From Candidatus Methylacidiphilales bacterium (lineage in GTDB: Bacteria; Verrucomicrobiota; Verrucomicrobiia; Methylacidiphilales; CAZTYG01), in NCBI GenBank assembly GCA_033875315.1, contig JANRJG010000016.1:1-33347 (forward strand): a stretch of 33,347 nt of DNA. Direction: 5' to 3'. A program made the position numbers and the translations under genes. The notes under the pieces were generated by a model, which was given only the letters and a program-made list of their open reading frames with translations, searched no databases and was not told the DNA's origin. Shown here one piece after another: positions 15,185 to 23,320 of this stretch. Position 1 is the first letter of the stretch. Every line of letters starts with the position of its first letter.

Positions 15185-15317
15185 AACGTGCTGAGCACCC
15201 AAGGCGGTGTGGGACCTTCCACCGTCGCCCGGCCAAGGCGGGACAATCCGGGCACGCTTGTCTTGGATCACTCCAGGAAATGCAAGCTTGCTCTGGCACC
15301 CACTTTCCAAGACGAGC
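15185..15317. other. Highly structured convergent intergenic segment
   Basis: Several nested dyads fill this short gap. GGCGGTG pairs imperfectly with CACCGTC (about 15203-15228), and GCCCGG pairs with CCGGGC just after. GCTTGTCTTGGA (15256-15267) pairs with TCCAAGACGAGC (15306-15317) over 12 positions with one G-T pair, enclosing CCAG/CTGG and the perfect palindrome GCAAGCTTGC (15282-15291). It is GC-richer than both flanks and sits where the + strand and - strand gene blocks meet. It could be a bidirectional terminator, a dispersed repeat or a small RNA. Confidence 0.4.
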
Positions 15318-15334
15318 CTTTCCAGACGTAGTGG

Positions 15335-16240
15335 TCAGGCATTTTTATCTTCATATCTAGATATGCGTGTGTTCGCTTGAGTCTGAAAAGCCAAAGAGGA
15401 GTTTGGGTCAAGAATGCGTCGCTCCCATTCCGAAAGTGGAAATCCCCCGTGTGCACCAATTACATTTTTGGGAATCTGACTCATGTCATCATTCCAATGC
15501 TTAGAGACCGGCCAATTATGCCAGATACTCAAAGAGGTCTCTAGAATTCCACTGGAATCGATGGCGGTATTCAAGGCTACCTGATCGGTGGGTGGCCACC
15601 CCTTACAGTCGACCACATCCCAATATTTTTGATAAGCACCAACCCAATAAGGCACTAATATTTTCCAAGTTTCTCGACTAGCTGCCAAAAATCCGCTATT
15701 CATGTGTTTCATTCGATAATTTCGATCCGAGAGACCCGGGAGACCGCATCGTTTTTTTAACTCTTTGATTCGACTGAATGCGCGACCAGAGCGAAAAACC
15801 CCGCAAAGTGCGCGTGATTCAAGTTCAATGACCGGGCACTGAAGGAGCATTAGGTCAGAGTCGATCATCAACACCAAGTCCGCAGTCGATCGTAAGGGGG
15901 CACTTATTTTTACCATCCGACTTTGCCAAAGTTGTCTGTAGTGCGATCTATCGCTAGCGGGAAGTTTGATACAATCGTGAACAACACCACTTTGAAGATT
16001 TCCAAAAGCTTCCCTCGGGAGATTCGTCACCAATCGCACTTCCACTTCATCTGGAAGGGCTTTTCTGGCATGGTGTGAGGCCAGTTCACCCTCTTTGGCG
16101 TAATCCTCACCCACGCAAGGAATCACGACTGCGGATTTGAGGCCGGAACCGGCAAACAGGACGCCTGTTTGGTTGCGGTTCAACCAACGTTTACAAGTGT
16201 CCCGCAGTTGAATTTTTTTATCTATCCAATCAATTCTCAT
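15335..16240 (-). CDS. Probable GT-A fold glycosyltransferase (DxD type)
   Basis: The 301-residue product has LVLMIDSDLML near residues 122-132. This is a D-x-D motif on a hydrophobic strand, as in metal-dependent nucleotide-sugar transferases. KHMNSGFLAASRETW follows, resembling the NSG element of GT8-like enzymes, and later PPTDQVALNTAI has the conserved DQ-x-x-LN pattern. The N-terminal strand SAVVIPCVGEDY fits the start of the nucleotide-binding domain. No signal peptide or membrane helix is seen. The family assignment is less sure than for its neighbours. It is the last gene of the long - strand operon, 22 bases behind a GT9 gene, and it is moderately AT-rich. The structured segment at 15185-15317 lies directly downstream. 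Confidence 0.68.
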   Translation of the reverse strand: MRIDWIDKKIQLRDTCKRWLNRNQTGVLFAGSGLKSAVVIPCVGEDYAKEGELASHHARKALPDEVEVRLVTNLPREAFGNLQSGVVHDCIKLPASDRSHYRQLWQSRMVKISAPLRSTADLVLMIDSDLMLLQCPVIELESRALCGVFRSGRAFSRIKELKKRCGLPGLSDRNYRMKHMNSGFLAASRETWKILVPYWVGAYQKYWDVVDCKGWPPTDQVALNTAIDSSGILETSLSIWHNWPVSKHWNDDMSQIPKNVIGAHGGFPLSEWERRILDPNSSLAFQTQANTRISRYEDKNA

Positions 16241-16262
16241 GATGTGCGCTGAAGATTGCGTG

Positions 16263-17330
16263 TTATTTCTGGATCACTCTTCTGACAAAATCCATCATCC
16301 GGCGGCGTTCTTCCACATTTGTTTTGTAGAGTGTTTCACAATCCGCGTTGTGCAGTGCGTCAAAAATGTAGGAGTAACGTTCTACGGGGGCTTGGGGGGA
16401 AACGATGTGATGATTGTTTCCCTGTGGTTGTTGTTCGGGCAAATAACAAGGGCCGGCGTAAAGCACCAAAGGCACGTTCCGCAGACCCGCCAGATAGGCC
16501 GGACCACTATCGGCCGATACCAGGATATCTAATTGTGAAATATTTTCCGGGAGGTCGCGCAAGGGCACCGCACCCAGCAGATTCAACACAGCAGATGCCG
16601 GTAATGCCGAATTTTGTAAAACGGAATCCAAGAAGACCTGTTCCGGCTCAGTGCCCAGGACCACGATGGAGACACCCATGGATTTCAGCCACTGGAACCA
16701 CCAGCCCCATTCTTCAACGGGGATTTGTTTGGATCCATTTCCTGTGCAAAGAGAGACACCGACCCGTGGACGTGAAGCCTGCCTCAACGGTTCCACGACC
16801 CCATCCTCGTTCCAATCAGTGAAGAGACGACCCACAGGCCTTTCCCCACCGGGGCCGTCCGCCAACTTCAAATAGGAATCAATGGTGGGCGTATGGACAT
16901 CGTGTGGCACGACCCGGTCACAGATTTTCAACAATATGCGCATCCCCCATCCCACATCGAGCGCGGAGGTTGATCCTGCACAGGCACACAGACCCCAGAA
17001 CAAATTGAGTTGGTTCGGGGTCGTTATGAAAACTCGTTCATATCCCTGACAATAGAGCTGGCAAGCCAGGCGGCATTTTTTCCAGATGTTTGCCTTATAG
17101 TCTTGTTGGAACCAGGCTTTTCGAATTCTTTGGTCCTTCGATACAAAAGGGGCATTCAACCGGTCCAAGAGGACGTCCGCTGGCGCGACTTTTTCCAGCA
17201 AAAACACCGCATTTGCATAGTCTCCTATTTTTCCCGTATGAATCAGCAGGGCCAAGCCCCCTTTTTTGCTTCTCTTTAGAAAAGGAAAAAAAAGACCGCG
17301 CAGCACTGCGTATAGTATCAGGTAGCCCAT
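16263..17330 (-). CDS. GT9-family glycosyltransferase (heptosyltransferase-like)
   Basis: The 355-residue product is GT-B fold. It starts with a short hydrophobic segment, then LALLIHTGKIGDYANAVF, the N-terminal loop of ADP-heptose transferases. The C-terminal half has PRVGVSLCTGNGSKQIPVEEW, replacing the usual H-P-G-x-K-R-W-P motif, and ILVSADSGPAYLAGLRNVPLVLYAG, the donor-site D-S-G-P-x-H-L-A-like element with Tyr for His. GT9 enzymes add heptose or related sugars to the LPS inner core. The variant motifs suggest an acceptor or donor different from standard WaaC/WaaF. It is separated by 32 bases from the upstream GT4 gene and by 22 from the downstream one. Confidence 0.82.
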   Translation of the reverse strand: MGYLILYAVLRGLFFPFLKRSKKGGLALLIHTGKIGDYANAVFLLEKVAPADVLLDRLNAPFVSKDQRIRKAWFQQDYKANIWKKCRLACQLYCQGYERVFITTPNQLNLFWGLCACAGSTSALDVGWGMRILLKICDRVVPHDVHTPTIDSYLKLADGPGGERPVGRLFTDWNEDGVVEPLRQASRPRVGVSLCTGNGSKQIPVEEWGWWFQWLKSMGVSIVVLGTEPEQVFLDSVLQNSALPASAVLNLLGAVPLRDLPENISQLDILVSADSGPAYLAGLRNVPLVLYAGPCYLPEQQPQGNNHHIVSPQAPVERYSYIFDALHNADCETLYKTNVEERRRMMDFVRRVIQK

Positions 17331-17362
17331 TATCTGATGTTACATCCTACGGCTTACATAGT

Positions 17363-18466
17363 TCACACTTTTGCGTACAATGCCTCTATTTTGTCCACTG
17401 TGGCAGGCAAAGAAAATTGGGTTTCCATATGCCTTCGGGCATTATGGGTCAATTCCATCCGCATCTTATCATCGTTTAATACTTTTTCGATGGCGGACGC
17501 ACAGGCACTTGAATCCCCGGGAACAAACATCGTGCCTGTAACACCCTCAGTAATGAGATCATGATTGCCCGGAATATCAGTGCACACCACCGGGCATGAA
17601 TGAATCATCGCTTCCATGACCACTCTGGGCGCGCAGTCCCACTTTGTGGGCAGGACCATCAAACTTGACAATTTGAAGTAGGGATGCGGGTTGTCCAAAA
17701 CTCCCATCACGTGGACGCGGTCCACCAAGCCCAATCGGGTCAACAGTTGACGGAACATTTTTTTATAATCTTCGTCGCCCTCCAGCAAATCACCGATGAT
17801 GACCAGGTCCAATAACATGCCTTTTTTATCAAGCATGTGCATAGCCTCCAGAATGACATGGGGAGATTTGCGTTCTTCCAGCCGGCCGATGAACAAAATC
17901 CAGGGCCTGGTTTGGGGAATTTTCCTGTTTACTGACTGCTCCGCCTTTTTGTGCAGGGCGGCCGCATCCAACCCCTTGAGGATCACATGGACAGGATGGG
18001 ACTTTAGTATCGTGGATTGGACGGCAAAATTTTCCTGTTCACTTGATACAACCACCAGCGCTGAGCTTAGAAATTTGATCCAAGGAAACAATCTCCGGCA
18101 ACGTTTGGCCTGCAACTCTTCCCGGGCCCACCACACTGCGGGCACCCCGCATATACGGGCGGCCATGGCCGGGTACTTGAAATAGGATGTGAGGGTATTC
18201 AAGTGGACCAGACATACACCCTCCTTTCGGATAAGTTGAATATATCCCAGGATCGTTTTCCAACCACAGAATCCTTCTTTCGGAATAATCCAGCAATTGA
18301 ATCCTTCTTTCTCAAGCCGATTTGCTACCGGGCCTCCTTCGCCACCAGCTATGGTGATGTTCCAGCCTCGCGCCCTGAGTTCATGCGCGAGATCTGCGAG
18401 ACTGGTCGGCGAACCTCCCATCTGAAACCGGTGGTTGATCATCAGCAGGTTTCGGCAATTTCTCAT
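17363..18466 (-). CDS. GT4-family glycosyltransferase
   Basis: The 367-residue product begins NLLMINHRFQMGGSPTSL, with the glycine-rich acceptor loop. It has the donor-site half with WILFIGRLEERKSPHVILEA, VIIGDLLEG and LMVLPTKWDCAPRVVMEAM, where Glu is the E-x7-E-type catalytic residue. CPVVCTDIPGNHDLI completes the GT4 pattern. The start at 18466 is well fixed: AAGAGGTGAA lies directly before the ATG, and the ATG overlaps the stop of the upstream gene as ATGA, indicating translational coupling. The gene lies in the long glycan operon. Sugar donor and acceptor cannot be told. Confidence 0.9.
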   Translation of the reverse strand: MRNCRNLLMINHRFQMGGSPTSLADLAHELRARGWNITIAGGEGGPVANRLEKEGFNCWIIPKEGFCGWKTILGYIQLIRKEGVCLVHLNTLTSYFKYPAMAARICGVPAVWWAREELQAKRCRRLFPWIKFLSSALVVVSSEQENFAVQSTILKSHPVHVILKGLDAAALHKKAEQSVNRKIPQTRPWILFIGRLEERKSPHVILEAMHMLDKKGMLLDLVIIGDLLEGDEDYKKMFRQLLTRLGLVDRVHVMGVLDNPHPYFKLSSLMVLPTKWDCAPRVVMEAMIHSCPVVCTDIPGNHDLITEGVTGTMFVPGDSSACASAIEKVLNDDKMRMELTHNARRHMETQFSLPATVDKIEALYAKV

Positions 18467-19578
18467 TTCACCTCTTCTTGAATACTTTTCAAAAACATAC
18501 GACGGAAGGCCGTCCAAGTATGATTCGCACGGGCGTCTTCCGTTGATAGCTTGCTCATTCGCCGCCACTCAGGCTCATCAGCATACAAGCGCCGCATTAA
18601 TTCTCCATTGTTTTGCTTGGCTTCTCGCTTGATATACCAGCCGGTATCCCCTTCCTTGATTTCTAATCCGGCCTCCCGGGTCGCCAGCGTGACCAAGCCA
18701 CAGGCCGCGCCTTCGATGAGGGATTTAGCCAAACCCTCCCGTCTGGAAGGGAGTATTTGCACATGGCATTGGGCCATGAGGTGTCCGACATCTTTGCGAT
18801 ATCCCATGATTTTGACCGAAGGCATGGCGGCGGCAACTGCGCGGACCCTCGTTTCCGTTTCATGGGGCAAATGGCCAACCAGCCAAAACTCCGCTTCGGG
18901 CAATGCCGCGTATCTCCAAGCTTCCAATGCTTCGATCACCCCCTTGCGCTCTCCCAACTCTCCCACCATGATGACCCTGAAGGGACGGAAGGCACGCTCC
19001 GGGCTGGTGAATTCGTCCAAATCCGCCCCTCGCCCGATGGGTATGATTTTATCGGAGGGAACCCCACATGCTTGAAATGTCCGCTCTGCTTGAGCGGACG
19101 CCACGAGTATGCGGTCCGCCAGTTCGTATTGCCGGTCGAAGTCCCGTCTCTTGAACCTGGGCCATGCATGATCGACCCAGCCCGACGCACCCGGAGGGTA
19201 ATCATGGTGCCAGCTTGGGTGATTCAGAAAACTTTTGACACCCAGGGTATGCGCGACTGGCAGGAGGGCCATTCCCTGGCGGTTCCAGCAAATGCAGGCA
19301 TCATAACGTCCTGCGTGGCGTCGAAGATGTTGTGCGGCCATGAGTGAAAAGAAACGGAATTGGGCACAGTAGTATGTTTGGGATGGCAGCCAAGAGAGGG
19401 CGTTTGCGGGTGTGTGGCGCCAGGTCAGGGGCTTGATGTTGTTTCCCTCGAAACCCCCGCGGGACATCAGGGTGACGCGGATGCGGGCTTCCGACAGCGC
19501 ACGCAATTGTTCGCGCACGACCAAGCCCAGACCTTTTTCAGAAACCTTCGAGGCAAACAAATAGAAGACCTCCCTCAT
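18463..19578 (-). CDS. GT4-family glycosyltransferase
   Basis: The 371-residue product has the N-terminal KGLGLVVREQLRAL region. The GT-B C-terminal half has FRVIMVGELGERKGVIEALEAW, FWLVGHLP, VQILPSRREGLAKSLIEGAA and LATREAGLEI, all classical GT4 signatures. Two in-frame starts compete. The ATG at 19584 overlaps the upstream stop as ATGA. The ATG at 19578 has GGAAGG at an ideal 7-base spacing, so I prefer 19578. The downstream GT4 gene starts within its stop codon (ATGA at 18463-18466). It probably extends the same oligosaccharide as its neighbours. Confidence 0.88.
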   Translation of the reverse strand: MREVFYLFASKVSEKGLGLVVREQLRALSEARIRVTLMSRGGFEGNNIKPLTWRHTPANALSWLPSQTYYCAQFRFFSLMAAQHLRRHAGRYDACICWNRQGMALLPVAHTLGVKSFLNHPSWHHDYPPGASGWVDHAWPRFKRRDFDRQYELADRILVASAQAERTFQACGVPSDKIIPIGRGADLDEFTSPERAFRPFRVIMVGELGERKGVIEALEAWRYAALPEAEFWLVGHLPHETETRVRAVAAAMPSVKIMGYRKDVGHLMAQCHVQILPSRREGLAKSLIEGAACGLVTLATREAGLEIKEGDTGWYIKREAKQNNGELMRRLYADEPEWRRMSKLSTEDARANHTWTAFRRMFLKSIQEEVK

Positions 19579-19580
19579 GA

Positions 19581-20489
19581 TCATGCCTTCCGGGATTCCG
19601 TCCCGATACGATAAGGCCACGAACGGAAATGATTGCCCTTGATCCATCTTCTGAGGTTCTGAAGATGCTTCACCAGGTTATTCGAGTAATGGTATGGAGC
19701 CCAAGCCCGCCAACCCCACGGAATGCAGTATTCCTCGTAGAGCGGGGGTCTTGATTTCGGCACCTGACACAGTTGGGTTAAAGCCTGTTCATCGAGTGGC
19801 AGGAGGTAGAATTCCTTCCTGGGCGCCATTTCTTTACGGTGTTTTCTTCCCGCATGGCGCACCGGGGCAGAGGGAACCTTTCCCACAGATGGAGCGGGCG
19901 AGGCAATCAGTTCCAAACCCTTTGCCCTCGCCTGCAAATGGTTCGCCACTTCGGATTCGGCAAACACCCATCCATTTTCGTGCATGCGGGGCACGTGGAA
20001 TACACCGGGAGCCATGAACGCACTGTTGAGTCTTTTCCAACAACCGGCTTCGGCGTTCCATTGGCTGCGCTTATGGTGGACGTGGGAAAAAATCAACCAG
20101 TCAAACCCGGGAGTCAATTCATAGGCAGACGGACAATGCTGGAAGAGCTCGTCGCACCGACTCCAGAAGGAAGGGTCATGCCAGAGAAATTGTTGGTCGT
20201 CCTGGAGGAAGTGAACGTAATCCATGCCTTCATCCAGCGCCAGCCGGTAGGACCAGGCCATGTTGGCATAGAGCCCGCCCAGGCGACGATTCCGATCATG
20301 TTCGAATTTCACCACACGCGTGTCCGCCTGCAGCGCGGCTTTGCTGAGAACATCTTTTTGCACGGGATCGTCGCTACCGTCATCCAGGATCAGCAGCGGG
20401 TTTCCCGGGGCAAACTTCCAGAAGGAACGCAGGCAGTTATCCAACAGCAACGGACGGTTGAAGGTGAAGAGGACGGTAAGTGTTTTCAC
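19581..20489 (-). CDS. GT2-like glycosyltransferase
   Basis: The 302-residue product opens with TLTVLFTFNRPLLLDNCL and then LLILDDGSDD, the nucleotide-binding strand and DDGS motif of GT2 enzymes. VHFLQDDQQFLW near 92-103 supplies the D-x-D-like metal site. The C-terminal half (KSRPPLYEEY and the Trp/Tyr-rich stretch) is unfamiliar and probably binds the acceptor. The start is a GTG at 20489 preceded by GAGG at 7 bases, which is the only start with a ribosome-binding site. A 95-base gap containing a possible 23-codon frame separates it from the GT9 gene upstream. The next gene begins within or directly after its stop. Confidence 0.8.
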   Translation of the reverse strand: MKTLTVLFTFNRPLLLDNCLRSFWKFAPGNPLLILDDGSDDPVQKDVLSKAALQADTRVVKFEHDRNRRLGGLYANMAWSYRLALDEGMDYVHFLQDDQQFLWHDPSFWSRCDELFQHCPSAYELTPGFDWLIFSHVHHKRSQWNAEAGCWKRLNSAFMAPGVFHVPRMHENGWVFAESEVANHLQARAKGLELIASPAPSVGKVPSAPVRHAGRKHRKEMAPRKEFYLLPLDEQALTQLCQVPKSRPPLYEEYCIPWGWRAWAPYHYSNNLVKHLQNLRRWIKGNHFRSWPYRIGTESRKA

Positions 20490-20498
20490 GTGATGGCC

Positions 20499-20570
20499 TC
20501 AGGGGCGTAGGGAATTCAGGTGGTCGCCGGGACAGAATTTAGGGCCATACAACGTCTTGAACATGCTCAT
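20499..20570 (-). CDS. Possible 23-residue small ORF in the GT9-GT2 gap
   Basis: An ATG at 20570 opens a frame of 23 codons (begins MSMFKTLYGPKF) ending in TGA at 20499-20501. Its stop overlaps the GAGG ribosome-binding site of the GT2 gene. It begins 15 bases after the GT9 stop and has no good ribosome-binding site of its own. If translated, terminating ribosomes could reinitiate at the GTG of the GT2 gene. It may equally be chance. Confidence 0.2.
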   Translation of the reverse strand: MSMFKTLYGPKFCPGDHLNSLRP

Positions 20571-20584
20571 CTTAATTGTCTTTT

Positions 20585-21508
20585 TTAGAAGGATTTCAGC
20601 AGGCCGTTGATCTCCTCGAGCACGGGGGGAGTCGGAATGGCTTCCATCGGGGGTCTTTTTTGCTGCAGGTAGGCCGAGGCTTGGATGAGACGACCCGAAG
20701 CGTCCGGACGGAACCAGTGCAGTGGATTGGTTGGACCAAATAGCGCCAGATAGGTGCGGTTCCACGCGGCAGCCAAATGGGCAACCGCGCCGTCCACCGT
20801 CACGACGGCTTTCGATTTTTCCACCAGCCAGAGCAATTGCTTCAAACTGGTTCTTCCGGACAAATCGACGATCGGAGCACGGACCCTCCCCACGATTTCC
20901 TGGCAATGGCCACGTTCCCACTCGGTGACACCCCCGCTGAGCACCAGTGTGCAGGCCGTGCGCTCATGAATGGAATTGAGGCAATCCACCCACCGTTCCA
21001 CGGGCCAGCATTTCTTCTTCCAGGCGGAGGTCGGGTGAACCAAAAGCCAGGGCCGGGATGGAACAGCCAATCCATCCGACCAGTTTTCCGGGGGCACCTC
21101 CAGGCGCGGAAACTCAAAGGCCATATCCCGAAGTGCCGTGACATTGCGCCAGTAGTATTGTGCACGATAACAATCGTTGGGACTGTCCTGATGGATTTCC
21201 CCGAACACCAAGGGGTGAAACCAGCGTTGTTCTTCCTTTTTGCTGAGAAGCAGCGTTTTCGCCCGGGCCCGCCAACGCCAGGCCAGCCAGGCCGCCTTTG
21301 AACCGTTCTCGAAACAGTATAGTCTATCCGTTTTTACCGAACCAGAATACTTGCGATCCACTCCGGGCATCAGCTCCATGAGTGGCGCCAGACCCGGCTT
21401 GCAAAGGAGCGAGATGTTATGTCCGCTAACCCTGGAAAGTGCCGAGAGGGTCGGCTGGAGGAGGACCAGATCCCCCAGCTGCTTGAGGAAGACAACCCCA
21501 GCCTTCAT
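20585..21508 (-). CDS. GT9-family glycosyltransferase (heptosyltransferase-like)
   Basis: The 307-residue product starts GVVFLKQLGDLVLLQPTLSAL, the GT9 N-terminal motif with the conserved G-D-L-V. The second half has WLLVHPTSAWKKKCWPVERW, close to the heptosyltransferase consensus with K-x-W-P, and KAVVTVDGAVAHLAAAW followed by ALFGPTNPLHW, the donor-nucleotide site. It probably transfers ADP-heptose or a related sugar in the inner core of an LPS-like glycan, on the cytoplasmic side of the membrane. The ATG at 21508 overlaps the stop of the GT4 gene upstream as ATGA, fixing the start and indicating translational coupling. Confidence 0.9.
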   Translation of the reverse strand: MKAGVVFLKQLGDLVLLQPTLSALSRVSGHNISLLCKPGLAPLMELMPGVDRKYSGSVKTDRLYCFENGSKAAWLAWRWRARAKTLLLSKKEEQRWFHPLVFGEIHQDSPNDCYRAQYYWRNVTALRDMAFEFPRLEVPPENWSDGLAVPSRPWLLVHPTSAWKKKCWPVERWVDCLNSIHERTACTLVLSGGVTEWERGHCQEIVGRVRAPIVDLSGRTSLKQLLWLVEKSKAVVTVDGAVAHLAAAWNRTYLALFGPTNPLHWFRPDASGRLIQASAYLQQKRPPMEAIPTPPVLEEINGLLKSF

Positions 21509-22674
21509 CGAACTCCGTTTCCGAAGGCCTCGGTGGAAAATTGTACCAGGTCACGGGCCCGGTGGACCCATTGCAAGTCACGGGCCCTCGCTTTCATTCG
21601 TTCCACGGCACGGGCATAACCCGCCCGGTCATCCAGCAAATCGGCCACTTTTCCGGCAAACTGCTCGGGGTCACTGTCAGAAAGATAAATACCCGCCTCA
21701 CCCAGCACCTCGCGGGTGGTGGCAAGATCCGTGCTGAAAGCCGGGATGCCATGTGAGAGGTAATCCAGGGCCTTCACCGGGCAAGTGAGGTGACGGTTGT
21801 AAAACGTGTCCGGCAGCATCACCACACCGACCGAGGCACGTTCGGCCAGGATACGGTGCATTTCCTTGGGCGGCAGGAATGCCCTGCTTTCCACCATTCC
21901 TCCGTAGCCGGCTTTTTGGGCGGGGCCGATCAGTTTTTCCGAGTTCTCCTTATACCCGCCCATGAACAGCGTGCGGATGTTCCTTCGTGCCAACGCCACC
22001 GCAGCCTGGGCCATGAAGGTTGAACCTTTGAATTTCTGGGTATGACCCACATACACCACCGTTCTTTGCAGCCTCTTGGCTTCGGGATCCGCGTCCGGGA
22101 AGGGTTTGGTGCCCAATGGTCGCGAGAGGGAGACAATACCGGGGAATGTTTTCTGATACAGTTTCTCCTGCTCGTGACAGATGCAGACAATTCCACTGAT
22201 CCGGGGCAGGAACACCCGCTCCATGAACTGTTCGCGGCGGTTCCTGAAGGGGACACTTCCCTCTCTCCACGACAGGTCCGCATAGTAGTCATGCAATTCG
22301 TAAAATCCACGGATCGAGGGCCGCCGGGCCAGTCGCCAAAGGTGGGGCAGGAACCCATCGTCCCGGGTGAAAACCGCAACCCGGTCTTTCCGGGACAAAT
22401 CGAGTATCAGACGTGCAGCCGCCCGGAAGATGGAGGAGCTTTCAGACAAAAAAACGACGCTTTTGCGGGCATTCCGATGTACATGAAAGGAGGGCAATGG
22501 TTCAAGTCCGTAGAAGGCGGACAAATCATCAGTCGTATCCGACGGAACGCCTTCACCGACCACAAAGTGACTTTCCAGACCAATCTGGGCAAAGCTGTGG
22601 GCATTATGGACAGCCATATGGACGATCGGTCCGGGCTTTTTCCATTCCCGTTTATTCACCCAGACAACGATCAT
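21505..22674 (-). CDS. GT4-like glycosyltransferase
   Basis: The 389-residue product has RTVVYVGHTQKFKGSTFMAQ, then IRTLFMGGYKENSEKL, VGVVMLPDTFYNRHLTCPVKALDYLSHGIPAFST and VADLLDD. These form the C-terminal donor-binding half of a GT-B enzyme of GT4 type. The N-terminal half has a hallmark ACCEPTOR-side helix around HMAVHNAHSFAQIGL. The ATG at 22674 overlaps the upstream stop as ATGA; longer in-frame starts would lie inside the upstream gene and are unlikely. It likely works in the same glycan pathway as the following GT9 gene, to which it is also ATGA-coupled. Confidence 0.85.
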   Translation of the reverse strand: MIVVWVNKREWKKPGPIVHMAVHNAHSFAQIGLESHFVVGEGVPSDTTDDLSAFYGLEPLPSFHVHRNARKSVVFLSESSSIFRAAARLILDLSRKDRVAVFTRDDGFLPHLWRLARRPSIRGFYELHDYYADLSWREGSVPFRNRREQFMERVFLPRISGIVCICHEQEKLYQKTFPGIVSLSRPLGTKPFPDADPEAKRLQRTVVYVGHTQKFKGSTFMAQAAVALARRNIRTLFMGGYKENSEKLIGPAQKAGYGGMVESRAFLPPKEMHRILAERASVGVVMLPDTFYNRHLTCPVKALDYLSHGIPAFSTDLATTREVLGEAGIYLSDSDPEQFAGKVADLLDDRAGYARAVERMKARARDLQWVHRARDLVQFSTEAFGNGVR

Positions 22675-23297
22675 CTGCTTGGCTTGTTGGGTGGATTGGA
22701 ACGGGCGGCCTTCCATTCCCGGGTCCACGCCGCGGTGTCGCGCCCATGGTCCGCTTGCAGCAATACAGAGAGGGTGCGTTCTGCTTCGAGGAATCTTGTT
22801 TCCGGGCCGTTTTTCAGGATTTCAATGCACAACGCCGCCGCATCCAGGGGGTCGCGGTTGTACACTCCGTTCAAGATGGCGTCTTGTGCGGGTGGTTGGA
22901 TGCGGGGATCTGCCATCAATCGGACAGCCTGCATCATCTGCTCATCGCTGGCCAGATTGGCCAGGTGACGGGCCGCCAGCTCTTGGATGTCGCCGGGCAA
23001 TTCTGGCAGGAGACGGAGCAACTCGGCTGCCTTGGATTCCGTGCTGCGGGATGAAACGATCAGGGCGGAGAGATCTTTCTCCTGGCGTGTGTAAAGGGAC
23101 GATGCTCCATCGTCCGCTGGTGTCACCGGGCGTGATGCGGAAACTTGCGAAGCCGGGCCAGCGGCCGGGCTGGACGATAGGAGACGGGTTTCAGAGGGAC
23201 GGGGCACCATCCACAGGACGCACGCCACAGCCGCGAGCACCAGGGGCAGGAGAATCCAGAGTTTCTCGGAAATGACTGAGAAGCCAGGTCGTCCCAC
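22671..23297 (-). CDS. Membrane-anchored alpha-helical protein of unknown function
   Basis: The 208-residue product has an N-terminal membrane helix (about residues 12-30, LWILLPLVLAAVACVLWMV), a Ser/Ala/Pro-rich linker to about 65, and then only amphipathic helices. These helices (ELLRLLPELPGDIQELAARHL, ASDEQMMQAVRLM, DPLDAAALCIEIL) are spaced like short alpha-solenoid repeats. No catalytic motif is seen. It starts with GTG at 23297, 23 bases after the delta-60 gene, without a clear ribosome-binding site, and ends in an ATGA overlap with the first glycosyltransferase. Being coupled to that gene, it may anchor or coordinate the enzymes at the inner membrane; this is an inference from position only. 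Confidence 0.7.
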   Translation of the reverse strand: MGRPGFSVISEKLWILLPLVLAAVACVLWMVPRPSETRLLSSSPAAGPASQVSASRPVTPADDGASSLYTRQEKDLSALIVSSRSTESKAAELLRLLPELPGDIQELAARHLANLASDEQMMQAVRLMADPRIQPPAQDAILNGVYNRDPLDAAALCIEILKNGPETRFLEAERTLSVLLQADHGRDTAAWTREWKAARSNPPNKPSR

Positions 23298-23320
23298 AGT
23301 TGCTTAGTTTCCGGCAAGCC

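Noticed and set aside
15096-15299. 67-codon - strand frame in the convergent gap
   Set aside because: It overlaps the end of a clear sulfotransferase gene and is explained by the structured repeat-like segment.
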